Source: Piliocolobus tephrosceles (lineage: Eukaryota; Chordata; Mammalia; Primates; Cercopithecidae). Taken from it: a stretch of DNA of 64,000 nt. The translations under genes were made by a program, and so were the position numbers. Positions 39,262 through 50,261 of this stretch are shown piece after piece. The stretch is from contig NC_045438.1 of NCBI RefSeq assembly GCF_002776525.5, positions 150,047,777-150,111,776 on the forward strand, in the 5' to 3' direction. The notes beneath the pieces are model-generated. The model was not told the DNA's origin and made no database searches. It saw nothing but the letters and a program-made list of their open reading frames with translations. Position 1 is the first letter of the stretch. Each line of letters opens with the position of its first letter.

Positions 39262-39985
39262 TGCATAAAGGTTAATTTTGTGTGTTAAACTGGCCACAGG
39301 ATGCCTCCTATATGCCTCATTTCTGGGCATGTGTGCGTGAGTGTTTCTGGATAAGATCAGTGAGACAGCTTGGCTCTGTGTCCCCACCCAAATCTCATCT
39401 TGAATTATAATCCCCAGGTGTTGAGGGAGGGACCTGGTGGGAGGTGACTGGATTATAGGGGCAGTATTCCCCATGCTGTTCCCATGATAGTGAATTCTCA
39501 CGAGATCTGGTTATTTGTTAAGTGTGGTGCTCTCTTTCTCGCCTGCTACTATGTAAGATGTGGCTGCTTCCCCTTCTGCCAAGATTGTTCAATTTCCTGA
39601 GGCCTCCCCATGAACTGTGAGTCAATTAAACCTCCTTCCTTTATATATCTCAGGTATTCTTTATAGCAGTGTGAAAACAGACTAATACAATCAGCACTTG
39701 CATTGGTAAACTGAGTAAAGCAGTTTACCCTCCCCATTGTGAGCAGGCATCATCCAATCCACTAAGAGCCTAAAAAGAACAAAAAGAGGAAAGAATTCAC
39801 CTCCCTGCCTGAATGCCTGAGCTGGGACATCAGTTTTCTCCTGCCCTCGGACTGGGACTTATACCATTTGCTCTCCTAGTTCTCAAGCCTTCAAACTTGG
39901 ACTGGAAATACACCACTGGTTCTCCTGGGTCTCCAGCTTGCAGAGAGCAGATTACAGGACTTAGCCTTCATCTCCTACTACTCCT
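39262..39985 (+). mobile_element. LTR-like dispersed repeat, split by a MaLR LTR
   Basis: The left piece (39262-39360, 'ggttaattttgtgtgttaaact', 'tttctggataagatcag') and right piece (39690-39985, 'ggtaaactgagtaaagcag', 'tctcctgggtctccagcttgc') are contiguous parts of a common mammalian repeat whose exact family I could not name. They flank the LTR at 39361-39689. Confidence 0.6.
39361..39689 (+). mobile_element. Solo LTR, MaLR (THE1/MST-type)
   Basis: 329-bp LTR with TG...CA ends and a perfect 5-bp target duplication atcag at 39356-39360 and 39690-39694. Diagnostic sequence 'tctgtgtccccacccaaatctcatctt' is at the 5' side and 'gtgaaaacagactaataca' at the 3' end. Confidence 0.94.
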
Positions 39986-39986
39986 C

Positions 39987-39988
<2 letters not shown>

Positions 39989-40036
<48 letters not shown>
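39989..40036 (+). repeat. (AC)24 microsatellite
   Basis: Uninterrupted AC run of about 48 bp. Confidence 0.98.
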
Positions 40037-40038
<2 letters not shown>

Positions 40039-40998
40039 CTCCAGCCACACCAGCCTCTTTGATACACCAAGCACACTCCCAACTTAAGACCTCCATACTG
40101 CTTCCCTCTGGCAACAACCCTCTTCTCCCAGATATTTTTATGGCTTGTTCCCCATTTCCTTCAAGTCTTTGTTCAAATAATACCTTATCACTGAGACTTC
40201 CCTGATCATCTAACAAAGTAGAAGCCCCCCTTCCCCACAGCACTCCCAACCCCCTCACCCTATTTTTTCATAGCACATACCATCACCTGATTTCTGTATT
40301 TACTTGTTAGCATCTATGTCACATACTAAAATTTGAGTTATTTGAAAACCAGGCCTTAATCTGATTGTTCACCACTATATTCAAACCATCAGAACTATGT
40401 AAGACACAGCAAATATTTGTTGAATAAATAAAGCCTAAGCTACCAAACTTGAGACCCATTCTCTTAAATGCCAAACCATACTGGCATCCCAGTAAAGGAC
40501 TTCTTTCATTAGGAGGGTGGGGAAACTAGAAGATCTAAGGTCACTTCCAATTCTAGGACTATGATGCTATGACAAAGACATTAGGGCCTTAATAGTATGG
40601 TTTTCTTCTGCTGTTCTTTCCTCTCTTGCCACATTTTACTACTTCCCTTGAATAAGTAAGTGGTAAGCATTAGGCATGGATGAGATCATAGGTCTAGGAA
40701 GCCAGCTCCTCCTTGAGTCATCTCTAATCCATTTCTCATGCTGTTACTGTTTGCTCTTTTTCCACAGATGCCATCTGACCCTGCAGTGGCTCCGTTGTCA
40801 GTGGAAAAATATAGTGCCAATAAAATTGGCATTGTATACCTGTGACTTGACCCATAAATACAAAAGTCACCATAGTATTGTCATTAAATCTCTTAATAGA
40901 TATAAGCAGTGAGTATACTGAAGTTATTTCACAAACAAAGATAAATTCACTGCTGACCATCCCAAGCAAAGTTAAGGGAAAGCATAAAACTAACCTTG

Positions 40999-41315
40999 TG
41001 CTGGGCACGGTGGCTCATGCCTATAATCCCAGCACTTTGGGAGGCCGAGGCAGATGGATCAAGAGGTCAGGAGTTCAAGACCAGCCTGACCTACATGGTG
41101 AAATCCCGGCTCTACTAAAAATACAAAAAAAAAAATTAGCCAGGCATAGTGGCACGTGCCTGTAGTCCCAGCTATTCCAGAGGCTGAGGCAGGAGAACCA
41201 CTTGAACCTGGGAGGCGGAGGTCACAGTGAGCCAAGATCGCACCACTGCACTTCAGCCTGGGCAACAGAGCGAGACTCCGTCTCAAAAATAATAATAATT
41301 AAAAAAAGAAAGAAA
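40999..41315 (+). mobile_element. Alu (AluS-type)
   Basis: Forward Alu flanked by the duplication aaaactaaccttg at 40986-40998 and 41316-41328. Confidence 0.96.
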
Positions 41316-42009
41316 AAAACTAACCTTGCAAGCAAGCATATTTGGGTACCAGAAACTAACAGAATAATACAGCGCTTTGAACTGGCAGAATTTACTTCAG
41401 CCCATTTAATAGCAGTAGAAGACATGGGAATCTGGAGCTGGAGAATTTAAAAGCTTTGGGAAAGGTTGGCAGGTCTCATGACCAGAAGAGGGGACAGAAA
41501 ATCGTTCTGTGACATTGGCCTTGAGTAAGATCCCTCATTATTTCTGGTGGTTCCAGAGAGTTCTCAATACAAGGTACTTAAAATGATACTAGACTAACAT
41601 ATCAAGCCAACAAGTAATTATATTATTATGTTATTGGAAATAAGCAAGTTCTTAAATATATGGTACTCTGAAACATCCTTTCATCTGAATCTTTTATACC
41701 CACCAGAAATGTGCTCATCTATTTACTGTCAAAGCGGTATTGGCGCTTTTTTCCCCTGTAAGTCCTAATTCTAGATATTTAGTTTAAATATTTCAAAGCC
41801 ACACTTTCAACAAATCCAAAAGAGACATTTCTCTCTATCTTAACTGCTAATCTCTGGGTATCTCAGAATACTAGTGAGGTTGTAATTACCTATGTAACCA
41901 CTTTTTTATTAAAGGCTAGTGAGGAAGCCAGTTAAATCATTATAGGCTTTCCCTTCTCTGAAATCTTTTTGAAGAACATAACAGCTCAGCACACTGATGG
42001 ATCTTAGGA

Positions 42010-42135
42010 AATAAAGGTAGGTATTCTCAATGCCTCCCTCCCTCCATGTTACAGGCAAAGAAACTAAGGTCTAGAGAAGGCAAACAACTTGCCCCAAATC
42101 ATACACCATCAAATGACAAAGCCTGAACTTTCATC
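42010..42135 (+). mobile_element. MIR SINE
   Basis: MIR core-like sequence 'ttacaggcaaagaaactaaggtctagagaagg', then 'caacttgccccaaatcata'. Confidence 0.75.
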
Positions 42136-42350
42136 TCCATGTCTTCTCATCTCCATGTCTGCATTCTAACACACTATGGTATACTGCAAGGGAGAAACAG
42201 AGGTGGAAATAGGCAAGTGGCATTCCTTTCTCCTAGTGTGGATAACAGTTAGAACCCAGGAAGGATCCATGAGGGATTCATGCTTCACTTGAAAGTTACC
42301 AAACTGTGTGCACACACACATTGCAAATCCTCCCAAACTGTAAATGTTTC

Positions 42351-42786
42351 TACTATGGTTTGGACATGGTTTGTTTGTCCCCACCAAAATTCACATTGAA
42401 ATTTGATCTCCAATGTGGTAGTGTTGGGAGGTGGGTCCTAGTGGGGGAATGGCTTGGTGCCACTCTCTGGGTAGTGACTGAGTTCTTGCTCTGGTGGGAA
42501 CGAATTAGTTCTTGAGGGAATGAATTCTTAGTAGTTCCTGCCAGAGTGAGTTGTTATAAAGCCAGGATGGCCCTTGGGTTTTGTCTCTTTGCACATGACC
42601 ACTTTCCCTTTGACCTTCTCTGCTGTGTTTTGACCTAGCATGAGACCCTCACCAGAAGCCAGTAGATGCCAGCACCACACTTCTCTAACTTCCCACCTGC
42701 AAAACTGTGAGCTAAATCAACCTCTTTTCTTTATAAATTACCTAGCCTCTATATTCTGTTATAGTAACACAAAATGGACCAAGACA
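42351..42786 (+). mobile_element. MaLR LTR (MST/MLT1-type)
   Basis: 436-bp LTR beginning 'tactatggtttgga' and ending 'aatggaccaagaca'. The flanking pentamers gtttc and gtctc match at four of five positions, consistent with an aged target duplication. A 'ttataaattacctag' segment lies near the 3' end. Confidence 0.85.
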
Positions 42787-43886
42787 GTCTCCCAAACCAA
42801 CTCTGGGCTTTTCTTAAAGGTCACCCGACAGGCCCCAAGGGAAAGAAGGGCTTGGTCTAAAATGTTTTATATTTCCTCTCACTTTTTAAACATTGGAAAA
42901 TCCATTTGGCTCCAAGAAATGAATAGTAAAAGGAGTTCTAACTACCTAGAGCCAATAGAACGTAATGGAAAAAAAGGCAAGAATATGGCTGGACTTTATT
43001 TTCTTTTTGCTTAGCACATCCTGTATTTAATCTGAAAGGTAAATAGGCCATGCCCAACATACCGACTCTTTTCAGGTGAAATTATCTAGGTTATAAAAAC
43101 AAGCAACAACTGTGTTTTCACTATTCCTTAATTCACGGCTGACAGAAATCACTTCTAAAATAAATCAGAAGCAAATATTGTACATAAGGGAGCAAACCCA
43201 CCAATTTCCATTACTTTGATAACTGACTTGTGAATTTATTTCGCTTGAATTAACATTGTGTGGCATTATCTGAAAGAACGTGTTGCAAACCCAGAAAAGG
43301 AAAGTTAGAATTGTCATATTTGGGTTATTTAAATATACAGGCAAAAGAGAGGAAGGGAGAGACAGATACTCTTTCCATGTCATTAATAGACAAACATCCC
43401 TGAGATATTTAACCTTCAAAACAGAGCAAGTAATTATGCTACATCTTTTTTTCTGTAACTCCAAGACATCAACCTCTTTGGTTCTGTAATACAACTCATG
43501 TTCTATGACGTCAGTCATGCCAGTAACAACTATGCCCCATTTTTCCTGTATATGCAGCTTCTCTTACTTTATATTACACTTTATTCTCCACATTAAAGCT
43601 GAGTAAATAGTCTAGCAGAAACCATCTTCACAGCTAGAACATCCTTTAACAAGAACCTAGATAATATTGATGGTTTATTTGAAACATCTACCACATTCCT
43701 TTCCCTGGATGTTATTTAAATCAAGAATTACCTACATGAAATAATTTAAAGCAGTGTTCTTCAGAGCATCGGTTGTGGGCAACAGGTGTTCCACTCAAAA
43801 GGGTGGCAGGGTCAAATGGAAATGTTTCATCCTAGAAGCTAAGCAACATCCCCCTGCTTTCCCTCTAACTACAAGATTTCACAGAT

Positions 43887-44187
43887 GCCGGGCGCGGTGG
43901 CTCAAGCCTGTAATCCCAGGACTTTGGGAGGCCGAGACGGGCGGATCACGAGGTCAGGAGATCGAGACCATCCTGGCTAACATGGTGAAACCCCGTCTCG
44001 ACTAAAAAATACAAAAAACTAGCCGGGCGAGGTGGCGGGCGCCTATAGTCCCAGCTACTCAGGAGGCTGAGGCAGGAGAATGGCGTGAACCTGGGAGGCG
44101 GAGCTTGCAGTGAGCTGAGATCCGGCCACTGCACTCCAGCCTGGGCGACACAGTGAGACTCCGTCCCAAAAAAAAAAAAAAAAAAAA
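43887..44187 (+). mobile_element. AluY, cercopithecid-type
   Basis: Young Alu with 'ctcaagcctg', 'gggcgaggtggcggg' and 'gagatccggcc'. Target duplication aagatttcacaga at 43873-43885 and 44188-44200. Confidence 0.97.
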
Positions 44188-44484
44188 AAGATTTCACAGA
44201 GCCTCTAAAATGCAAATGTGCCTTACATCCCTCCAAGAAAGGAACAGAACATTGTAGTTCCCAAGCTAATTTGACTATGGAACATTTCATTCAAGGATAT
44301 CTCTGTTTCCCAGAGCTGGTGGTCCATGGAACACACTTGGGGTGGGGGCATCCATTTAAAGGCCAGGTCTCTCTAAAGATAAGGAAATAACTGATTAACA
44401 TTCAATGGTCAAGTCAAGTATTCCACATCTGTCCCTCTGCATACCCAGAGTATACTGCCCCCTCTTTGGAGCACTGTGAAGGAT

Positions 44485-44600
44485 CCTAGCACCTTCATTG
44501 TACACATGAAAAATCAGAGGCCCAAAGAGATTTATCATGTGCCCAATTACACAGCTGAGTTGGGGTACAGCTGGAAGTGGAGTGTGGCAATTCTGGAATA
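44485..44600 (+). mobile_element. MIR SINE fragment
   Basis: 'tcattgtacacatgaaaaatcagaggcccaaagag' followed by 'cccaattacacagctga' follows the MIR core. Confidence 0.7.
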
Positions 44601-45944
44601 AAAAAAAGCTAGGCTTGCAGCAAAATGGCCAGGGATGCCTCTTACAGAAGACAGAACAATGGCAGAATGTTGTTAAAACTTTATTAAATCCAAGAAAATA
44701 TACCAGTATAGATCCTTTTGTAGTTCATAAGCGTGATGATTGGTTTCTCACAGTCACGTGAGATATGCAAAACCTTGTTACACAGTAAGCACATTATCCA
44801 TCTAACATGAAAAGAAAAAATATACACATTACATATACCAGTATATACCAGCATAACATCAAATCTAGCAGGAAGATCATTATATGTGGATACTCCCTGG
44901 GGCAGGGGGGTGGTTCTCAGTAAAGCCATTTTAAATATATGGTAGGCACAAGCAATTGGGAGATGTCATCCAATCCTATTTAAAAGTAGAAGTCAGTAGT
45001 ATGTGGCATATTAAAAAGTTACAAATTTCTTTTTAGTCTCAAAGACACAAAACATTTGACACTGTAATACAGATGCAAAATAAAGTCTGGGAAGTATAAG
45101 ATACATTTTAAGTCATTTTTTAAAAAAGAAGAAATAAATCTCTAACCAAAAGAAAGTTAGAGTAGTAGTTCAGGCAAGTCTGATTCAAATTACAATTTTA
45201 CAGACGCTAAGGTAATTATACATTGCTTACTATTTTGGCAGCTCACAGGTAATAGGGTAACAGGATGCCAGGGAAAGTTAAGGTTTCTAGGTGCAAAAAG
45301 ATCCAAAATTGAGGGATACCAAAAATATTAAGCCATTTGACTCTCTGCTTTTGAGCACTCCCTAACAATGAGGAAGTGTGACTCTAGATGACTGAATAAG
45401 CTAACTGTACTAACTCCTACCCTCGAATTGCTGAAAGAGAAATGAGAAGCAGCAATGCTGTTTTGAATCAGGAACTAAAATCTATTGAAACAATAACAGG
45501 ACAGTGTTAGCTCCCTGTGAAGATGAAATACAACCTTCACCGTGTATTATTTCCCCAGTGTTGACGCACACACTTAAATTCTGCACTATTAAATGTCATA
45601 GCAAAAATTGAATTCTTTCAAACAGCAGTAACCCTCAGCAAAATATGTGCATCCTGGTTTTCACCAAATGTTGTTTCTGACTCATTTGTTTCAAGGATTA
45701 GCAAGGGTTAGAAAGTCAGAGAAATAATTGTTTTGAAGGACAGCCTTCAGAAACAAAGCAAGACCAAAGGAAACTGAAGTTGCTCTCAGATGACAAGGCC
45801 ATTTCCTCACTTCCTATAAAGCAACACACACTAACAACAAGAGGAAGGAGAAGCCGCACAAACATTACTCCTCAGCAAAGCCTACTTCTGACCCCTCTAC
45901 CTAAAACAGCAACATCCTCTCAGCCCTGAACTCCTACAGAATGT

Positions 45945-46085
45945 TCTTGGATAGAATATAAGCTCCTAAAAGCAAGAAACTTCGCTGGGTTTTGTTTCCT
46001 TAACTGATAAATCCTGGTGCCTAGAACCAGTCCTGGGACATGGTTCTTGCTCAATAGGTATTTGTTGATTAAATGAACAATGCTA
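45945..46085 (+). mobile_element. L2 LINE 3' end
   Basis: L2 terminal pattern: 'aatataagctcctaaaagcaag', 'ctgataaatcctggtgcctaga', 'ctcaataggtatttgttgatt'. Confidence 0.8.
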
Positions 46086-46450
46086 GTCTCTGTCATCACT
46101 GAATCCTACAGGAACTCAGTCTGTTTCCTACCTTTATACCTTAACCAACCAACCTTCGAGGAAAAGTGGCAGTAAAGGTCACAGGTGTTGATACCAGGTC
46201 TCACACTAAAAGAGATAAGCCCACTTCTGCAGGTCTATAGGGCTCTCATTAAGTGGAATAAGAAGCATTCAGCATATTGTGAAAATAGAATAAAAGGAGC
46301 TATGACAAAGTATAATTTATACCTTGTGTGTTGTAGAAGATGAACAAGTATATGAATGAAAATTCAGTACATAAATTACTACCTGACTTCTCTATCATTT
46401 AAAATACCTGGTGAGTTTCTTATAGGTGGTAGTTAACTACAGCATGTTAA

Positions 46451-46743
46451 TTTTTTTTTCTGAGACAGAGTCTCGCTCTATCCCCCAGGCTGGAGTGCAG
46501 TGGTGTGATCTTGGCTCACTGCAAGCTCCGCCTCCCGGGTTCACACCATTCTCCTGCCTCAGCCTCCTGCGTAGCTGGGACTATAGGCGCCCACCACCAC
46601 GCCTGGTTAATTTTTTTGTGTTTTTAGTAGAGACGGGGTTTCACCGTGTTAGCCAGGATGGTCTTGATCTTCTGACCTTGTGATCTGCCCACCTCAGCCT
46701 CTCAAAGTGCTGGCATTACAGATGTGAGGCACCACGTCCAGCC
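46451..46743 (-). mobile_element. Alu (AluY/S-type)
   Basis: Reverse full-length Alu. 'catgttaa' sits immediately before it (46443-46450) and again after it (46747-46754), the likely target duplication. It ends about 290 bp downstream of the exon 2 donor in the direction of transcription. Confidence 0.95.
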
Positions 46744-47033
46744 ACCATGTTAAAATTTTTCTATTCTATTCCATAGTTTGAACCTTAACAGAAAGACTAT
46801 TTATTCAACCAATAATTAAATTTCAAACATACATTATACTTAGCTAAAACAAGTAAACCCAGGATTTACCATTTAAGATACTATTTGGAAATAGATTCAA
46901 AGATGAAATGCTTTCCAAAGCAGGATCAGATTGTAGCAAACTTTGGCTTCTCTGTAAACCACAGAAATATATCCTACTTTTATAATTTTTCCCTTTGTAT
47001 TTTCTCATAGTGAAAGCATCAAGGAAAACTTAC

Positions 47034-47198
47034 AGCTGTGCAAAAGATGCACCGGCATTCCTGGAGTGTGGTCATCTTGTCCACAGACTGCTCACACAGG
47101 CAGAGTTTGCAAGTGATGAGGGGGGCCGGAGCCAGATCTCCAGGAGTGGGATTTTCAGCAGTCATGGCGAGATAGTGGAGCCTACCAGCTGAGCCCAT
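47034..47198 (-). CDS. RNF144B: RNF144B exon 2, first coding exon (RING1 N-terminal half)
   Basis: The coding part is 165 bp on the minus strand and encodes residues 1-55. It starts MGSAGRLHYLA, then a second in-frame ATG at 47165 (residue 12, MTAENPTPGD). RING1 begins at C30-x2-C33 and continues with C48, C50 and C53; exon 3 supplies the remaining ligands. The donor is strong (GCT|gtaagttttcc) and phase 0. The 5' UTR part probably reaches 47234, where 'cctttctatag' is the best acceptor. RNF144B is an RBR E3 ubiquitin ligase of 303 residues in human, p53-inducible and tail-anchored. I chose the first ATG because it gives the known full-length N-terminus, although the second has the better initiation context. 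Confidence 0.96.
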
Positions 47199-47234
47199 CA
47201 GCCTGTCTTCAGCGTTCTTCAGTCACCTCAATCC
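47199..47234 (-). other. RNF144B: RNF144B exon 2 5' UTR segment
   Basis: Noncoding leader between the inferred acceptor (tttctatag, ending at 47235 on this strand) and the first ATG. It contains no extra ATG. The acceptor is the best-looking AG behind a pyrimidine-rich stretch; a nearby alternative AG cannot be excluded. Confidence 0.6.
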
Positions 47235-47490
47235 CTATAGAAAGGTCCAAAGCAGAAAATTTATATGGATTGACAAAGCTATTGTTTAGCCAACACATCT
47301 GGAGGTCAGTTAATCAAATTCTCACCCTCAGTTATCCTGAAACTTACAGCTAATGCACTTTTGGGAACCACAGGCTAGAGAGTGGTTTGCCTACCTCAGC
47401 AAGGTGTCCCTGAAGTCCTGAAATTTAAGCTGACTTCACTGTTCCGATTCATATCATATGAGCTATGGAAATTAAAAGATCACTAAGGTG

Positions 47491-47768
47491 GGGTGAGAAT
47501 GGGGAGATGTTGGTCAAGCTTACAAAGTTTCATTTAGATGAGATGAATAAGTTCTGGGAAGCTCTCATACAGCATGGTGACCAGAGTTAGTAATAATACA
47601 CTGTAATGGCCAAGAGGAGATTTTAAATGATCTCCCCACACATACACAGACAAAACAATGTGAAGTGATGATGTTCATTAGCTTGATTTAAGCATTTCAC
47701 AAAGTATACATATAGCAAAACATCACACTGTATACTGCAAATGTAACTTGTCAGTTATACCTTAATAA
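47491..47768 (+). mobile_element. L1M 3' UTR fragment
   Basis: Follows the older L1 3' UTR pattern: 'ggggagatgttggtcaa', 'gatgaataagttctgg', 'catggtgaccagagtta', ending 'ttataccttaataaag'. Confidence 0.8.
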
Positions 47769-48044
47769 AGGTGGGCGGCGGGAAATATCACTATGAGCAA
47801 ACATATTTAGGAGTTGCATCACGACAATCAATTCAACAGACTCAAAAAGTACTTAAAAATAGAATGTCATTCAAAAAGTTAAACAAAGAGGTAACATATG
47901 ATCCAGAAATTCCACTTCTGGGTATATATCCAAAAGAACTGAAAGCAGGGTCTCAAAGAGAAATTTGTACACCCATGTTCATAGCAACATTATTCATAAT
48001 AGCCAAACAGTGGAGGTGATCCAAGTGTCCATCAACAGAAGAAA

Positions 48045-48358
48045 GGCTGGGCGCAGTGGCTCACGCCTGTAATCCCAGCACTGTGGGAGGCCAAGGCAGG
48101 TGAATCACTTGAAGTCAGGAGTTCAAGACCAGCCTGGCCAACATGGTGAAACCTTGTCTCTACTAAAAATACAAAATTACAAAAAATACAAAAATACAAG
48201 GCACAGTGGCACATCTGTAATCCCAGCTATGCAGGACGCTGAGGTGGGAGAATCACTTGAACCCAGGAGGCAGAGGTTGCAATCTTGACTCCAAGATTGC
48301 GCCACCGCCCTCCAGCCTGGGTGACAGTATGAAACTTCATCTCAAAAAATAAAACAAA
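48045..48358 (+). mobile_element. Alu (AluS-type)
   Basis: Forward Alu inserted within the L1M fragment. The right arm carries a local rearrangement around 'caatcttgactccaagattgcgcc'. Confidence 0.93.
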
Positions 48359-48619
48359 AGACAGAACAACAAACAAAATGTGGTATATACATACATACAA
48401 TGGAATAAAAGGAAATAAAATTCTGACACATGCTACAACATGGATGAACCTTGAAGACATCACCTAACTGAAATAAACCAGACAGAAAATCAAATATTAT
48501 ATGATTCCTCTTAAATGAGGTACCTAGAGTAGTCAAATTCTGAGAGACAAAAAGTAGAATAGAGATTACCAGTGACCAGTAGGAGGGGGAAATGAAGAGT
48601 TACTCTTTGTGGGGTTTTC

Positions 48620-48760
48620 CTCCTAGAGACAGGGTCTCTCTCTGTTGCCCAGGCTTGAGTGCAGTGGAACAATCATAGCTCACTGCAGCCTCGAACTCCT
48701 GGGCTGACATGACCCTCCCGACTCCACCTCCCGAGTCAGGATACGCTTCCTCACCTGGCA
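48620..48760 (-). mobile_element. Free left Alu monomer-like SINE
   Basis: Only one Alu arm is present, in reverse: 'agagacagggtctctctctgttgcccagg', 'ctcactgcagcctcgaactcctgggct', ending at a degraded 'cctggca'. It is a FLAM-type monomer or a truncated AluJ. Confidence 0.75.
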
Positions 48761-48809
48761 TGTTCAATGGGTACAGAGTTTCTGCTTGGGATGATGAAAT
48801 AATTGTTTT

Positions 48810-48950
48810 CCTCATTTTATAGATTAATTGTGGTACTGAGAAGTTAGGTAATCTGCCAGAGTTCTCAGACCTTGTACATGGCAGAGCAGAATACAATCCT
48901 CAACCTTCTGAGGCCACCAAGCCCAGTGCCTGATCCATTACACCAGAGCT
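48810..48950 (+). mobile_element. MIR SINE
   Basis: 'cattttatagattaattgtggtactgagaagttaggtaa' followed by 'gatccattacaccagagctgcct' matches the MIR core and 3' part. Confidence 0.75.
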
Positions 48951-49949
48951 GCCTTAGGTGGATATCACATGAACAGATGAAGCAGGGAAAGAAAGGAGGA
49001 AGGGGGACAGAAAGAGGAAAAGAGAGTTGGAAGCCTATGACTACAGTTATCCTTAAGGTCAAAGCTGTACAGGAACAAAATTTGTCTCTACACATAGCAT
49101 GACTATGGGAAAAGATATCTTTAGATGAAAAATAAAAACTGCTGGCAAAGTTCCTCTACTAGATTGTTTTTATTCTGAATCTTTATCTTTAACAGAGACT
49201 AAATAATTGTGAAAATAATTTCTCTATATATTCATATTTTATATCACATCAGGACATTTCATGTTCTGATTAAACAAAAGCAAAATCCTATAGTTCTTAC
49301 TATTTTTAAAGAGTGGTCAATTCTAATAAATTCTACCATAGAAATAATTGCAAATATACCTTCCCCTACAAGAACCAAGCTCTTTTCCTCTTAATTTTCG
49401 GACAAAAGAAATTACATGTAATAATTTGCTACCTAGTCCCACAATAGCTTAAGTCTCAATATGTAAGTACAAAAGTACTAAAACAAGGAGGGGAAAATCA
49501 AATTCGGTTAGATGGAAAGGAAAAAAAAAAATAAATGAGATATTTGCTTGTCAATCTGTCCACATTCACTTTCTTAATGTCATACCAGAAAGTCAACAAC
49601 TACTAACTCTAGCAACCTGAAGCATTTAAGGTTTTTCACCTACTCCTAGCACTCAGTACCAGAAAACCTGATTCAAAATAATTAAATAGGAAGCTAACTA
49701 ATGGTTAGTTTCCATGTGGAAAGCATGGTTTTTTCTCAGCAAAGGCCCGATAAAGTTCAAGACACAGCGTTATTCCATTAACTACTGAGGAGCTGTCATC
49801 CAAGAGCAAATTAAATTCAAATAGATCTGCACGTCGAATTCAGGATTTTGAGTTTTTTAAAAAAACCTCTCTTTATGATAAACACAGGGATAAAAATGAA
49901 TGACTTTATCTTTTCCTTCCTCCCAGTTCATGCTTAAACAACTATCATT

Positions 49950-50261
49950 GGCCGGGCGCGGTGGCTCAAGCCTGTAATCCCAGCACTTTGGGAGGCCCAG
50001 ACAGGCGGATCACAAGGTCAGGAGATGGAGACCATCCTGGCTAATACGGTGAAACCCCGTCTCTACTAAAGAATACAAAAAACTAGCCGGGCGACCAGGC
50101 GGGCGCCTGTAGTCCCAGCTACTTGGGGAGGGGGGCGGAGGCAGGAGAATGGCGTAAACCTGGGAGGCGGAGCTTGCAGTGAGCTGAGATCCGGCCACCA
50201 CACTCCAGCCTGGGCGACAGAGCCAGACTCCGTCTCAAAAAAAAAACAAAAACAAAAACAA
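49950..50261 (+). mobile_element. AluY, cercopithecid-type
   Basis: Young Alu with 'ctcaagcctg' and 'gagatccggcc'. Its right arm contains an unusual 'ggggaggggggcgg' expansion at about 50125-50138. Tail of AAAAAC units. Target duplication aaacaactatcatt at 49936-49949 and 50262-50275. Confidence 0.96.

Larger units (their letters stand above)
39125..40440 (+). mobile_element. L2 LINE split by nested insertions
   Basis: L2-like sequence at about 39125-39250 ('tggattattatgtttgccttctaa') resumes at about 40037-40440 ('ccagccacaccagcctctttga', 'tcaagtctttgttcaaata', 'gcaaatatttgttgaataaata'). Between these lies an LTR-like repeat that itself contains a younger MaLR LTR, followed by an AC microsatellite. 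Confidence 0.75.
18654..47033 (-). other. RNF144B: RNF144B intron 2
   Basis: This 28,380-bp intron is the largest interval in the window. Besides the repeats listed separately, these stretches show nothing I recognise: 18700-19340, 19940-20980, 21500-23200, 23850-25160, 26370-27310, 29600-30860 (with a 28-A run at 30606-30633), 31575-34160 (apart from short MIR-like pieces near 32930-33060, 33300-33430 and 33520-33560), 36150-36535, 37280-38100, 38540-39120 (one short MIR-like piece near 38555-38660), 40440-40985, 41330-42000, 42790-43880 and 44600-45940. Confidence 0.85.
47823..48800 (+). mobile_element. L1M 3' portion split by two Alu-derived insertions
   Basis: Degenerate ORF2 end ('gaaattccacttctgggtatatatcc', 'agtgtccatcaacag') is interrupted by an Alu at 48045. 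It resumes at about 48365 ('acaacatggatgaaccttgaagaca', 'taccagtgaccagtagg'). It is interrupted again by an Alu monomer and ends with 'atgggtacagagtttctgcttgggatgatgaa' at about 48767-48798. Confidence 0.85.

Noticed and set aside
39813..40258. Open frames across the AC microsatellite
   Set aside because: They read through the dinucleotide run (Thr-His or Cys-Val repeats) and old repeat sequence; no coding evidence.
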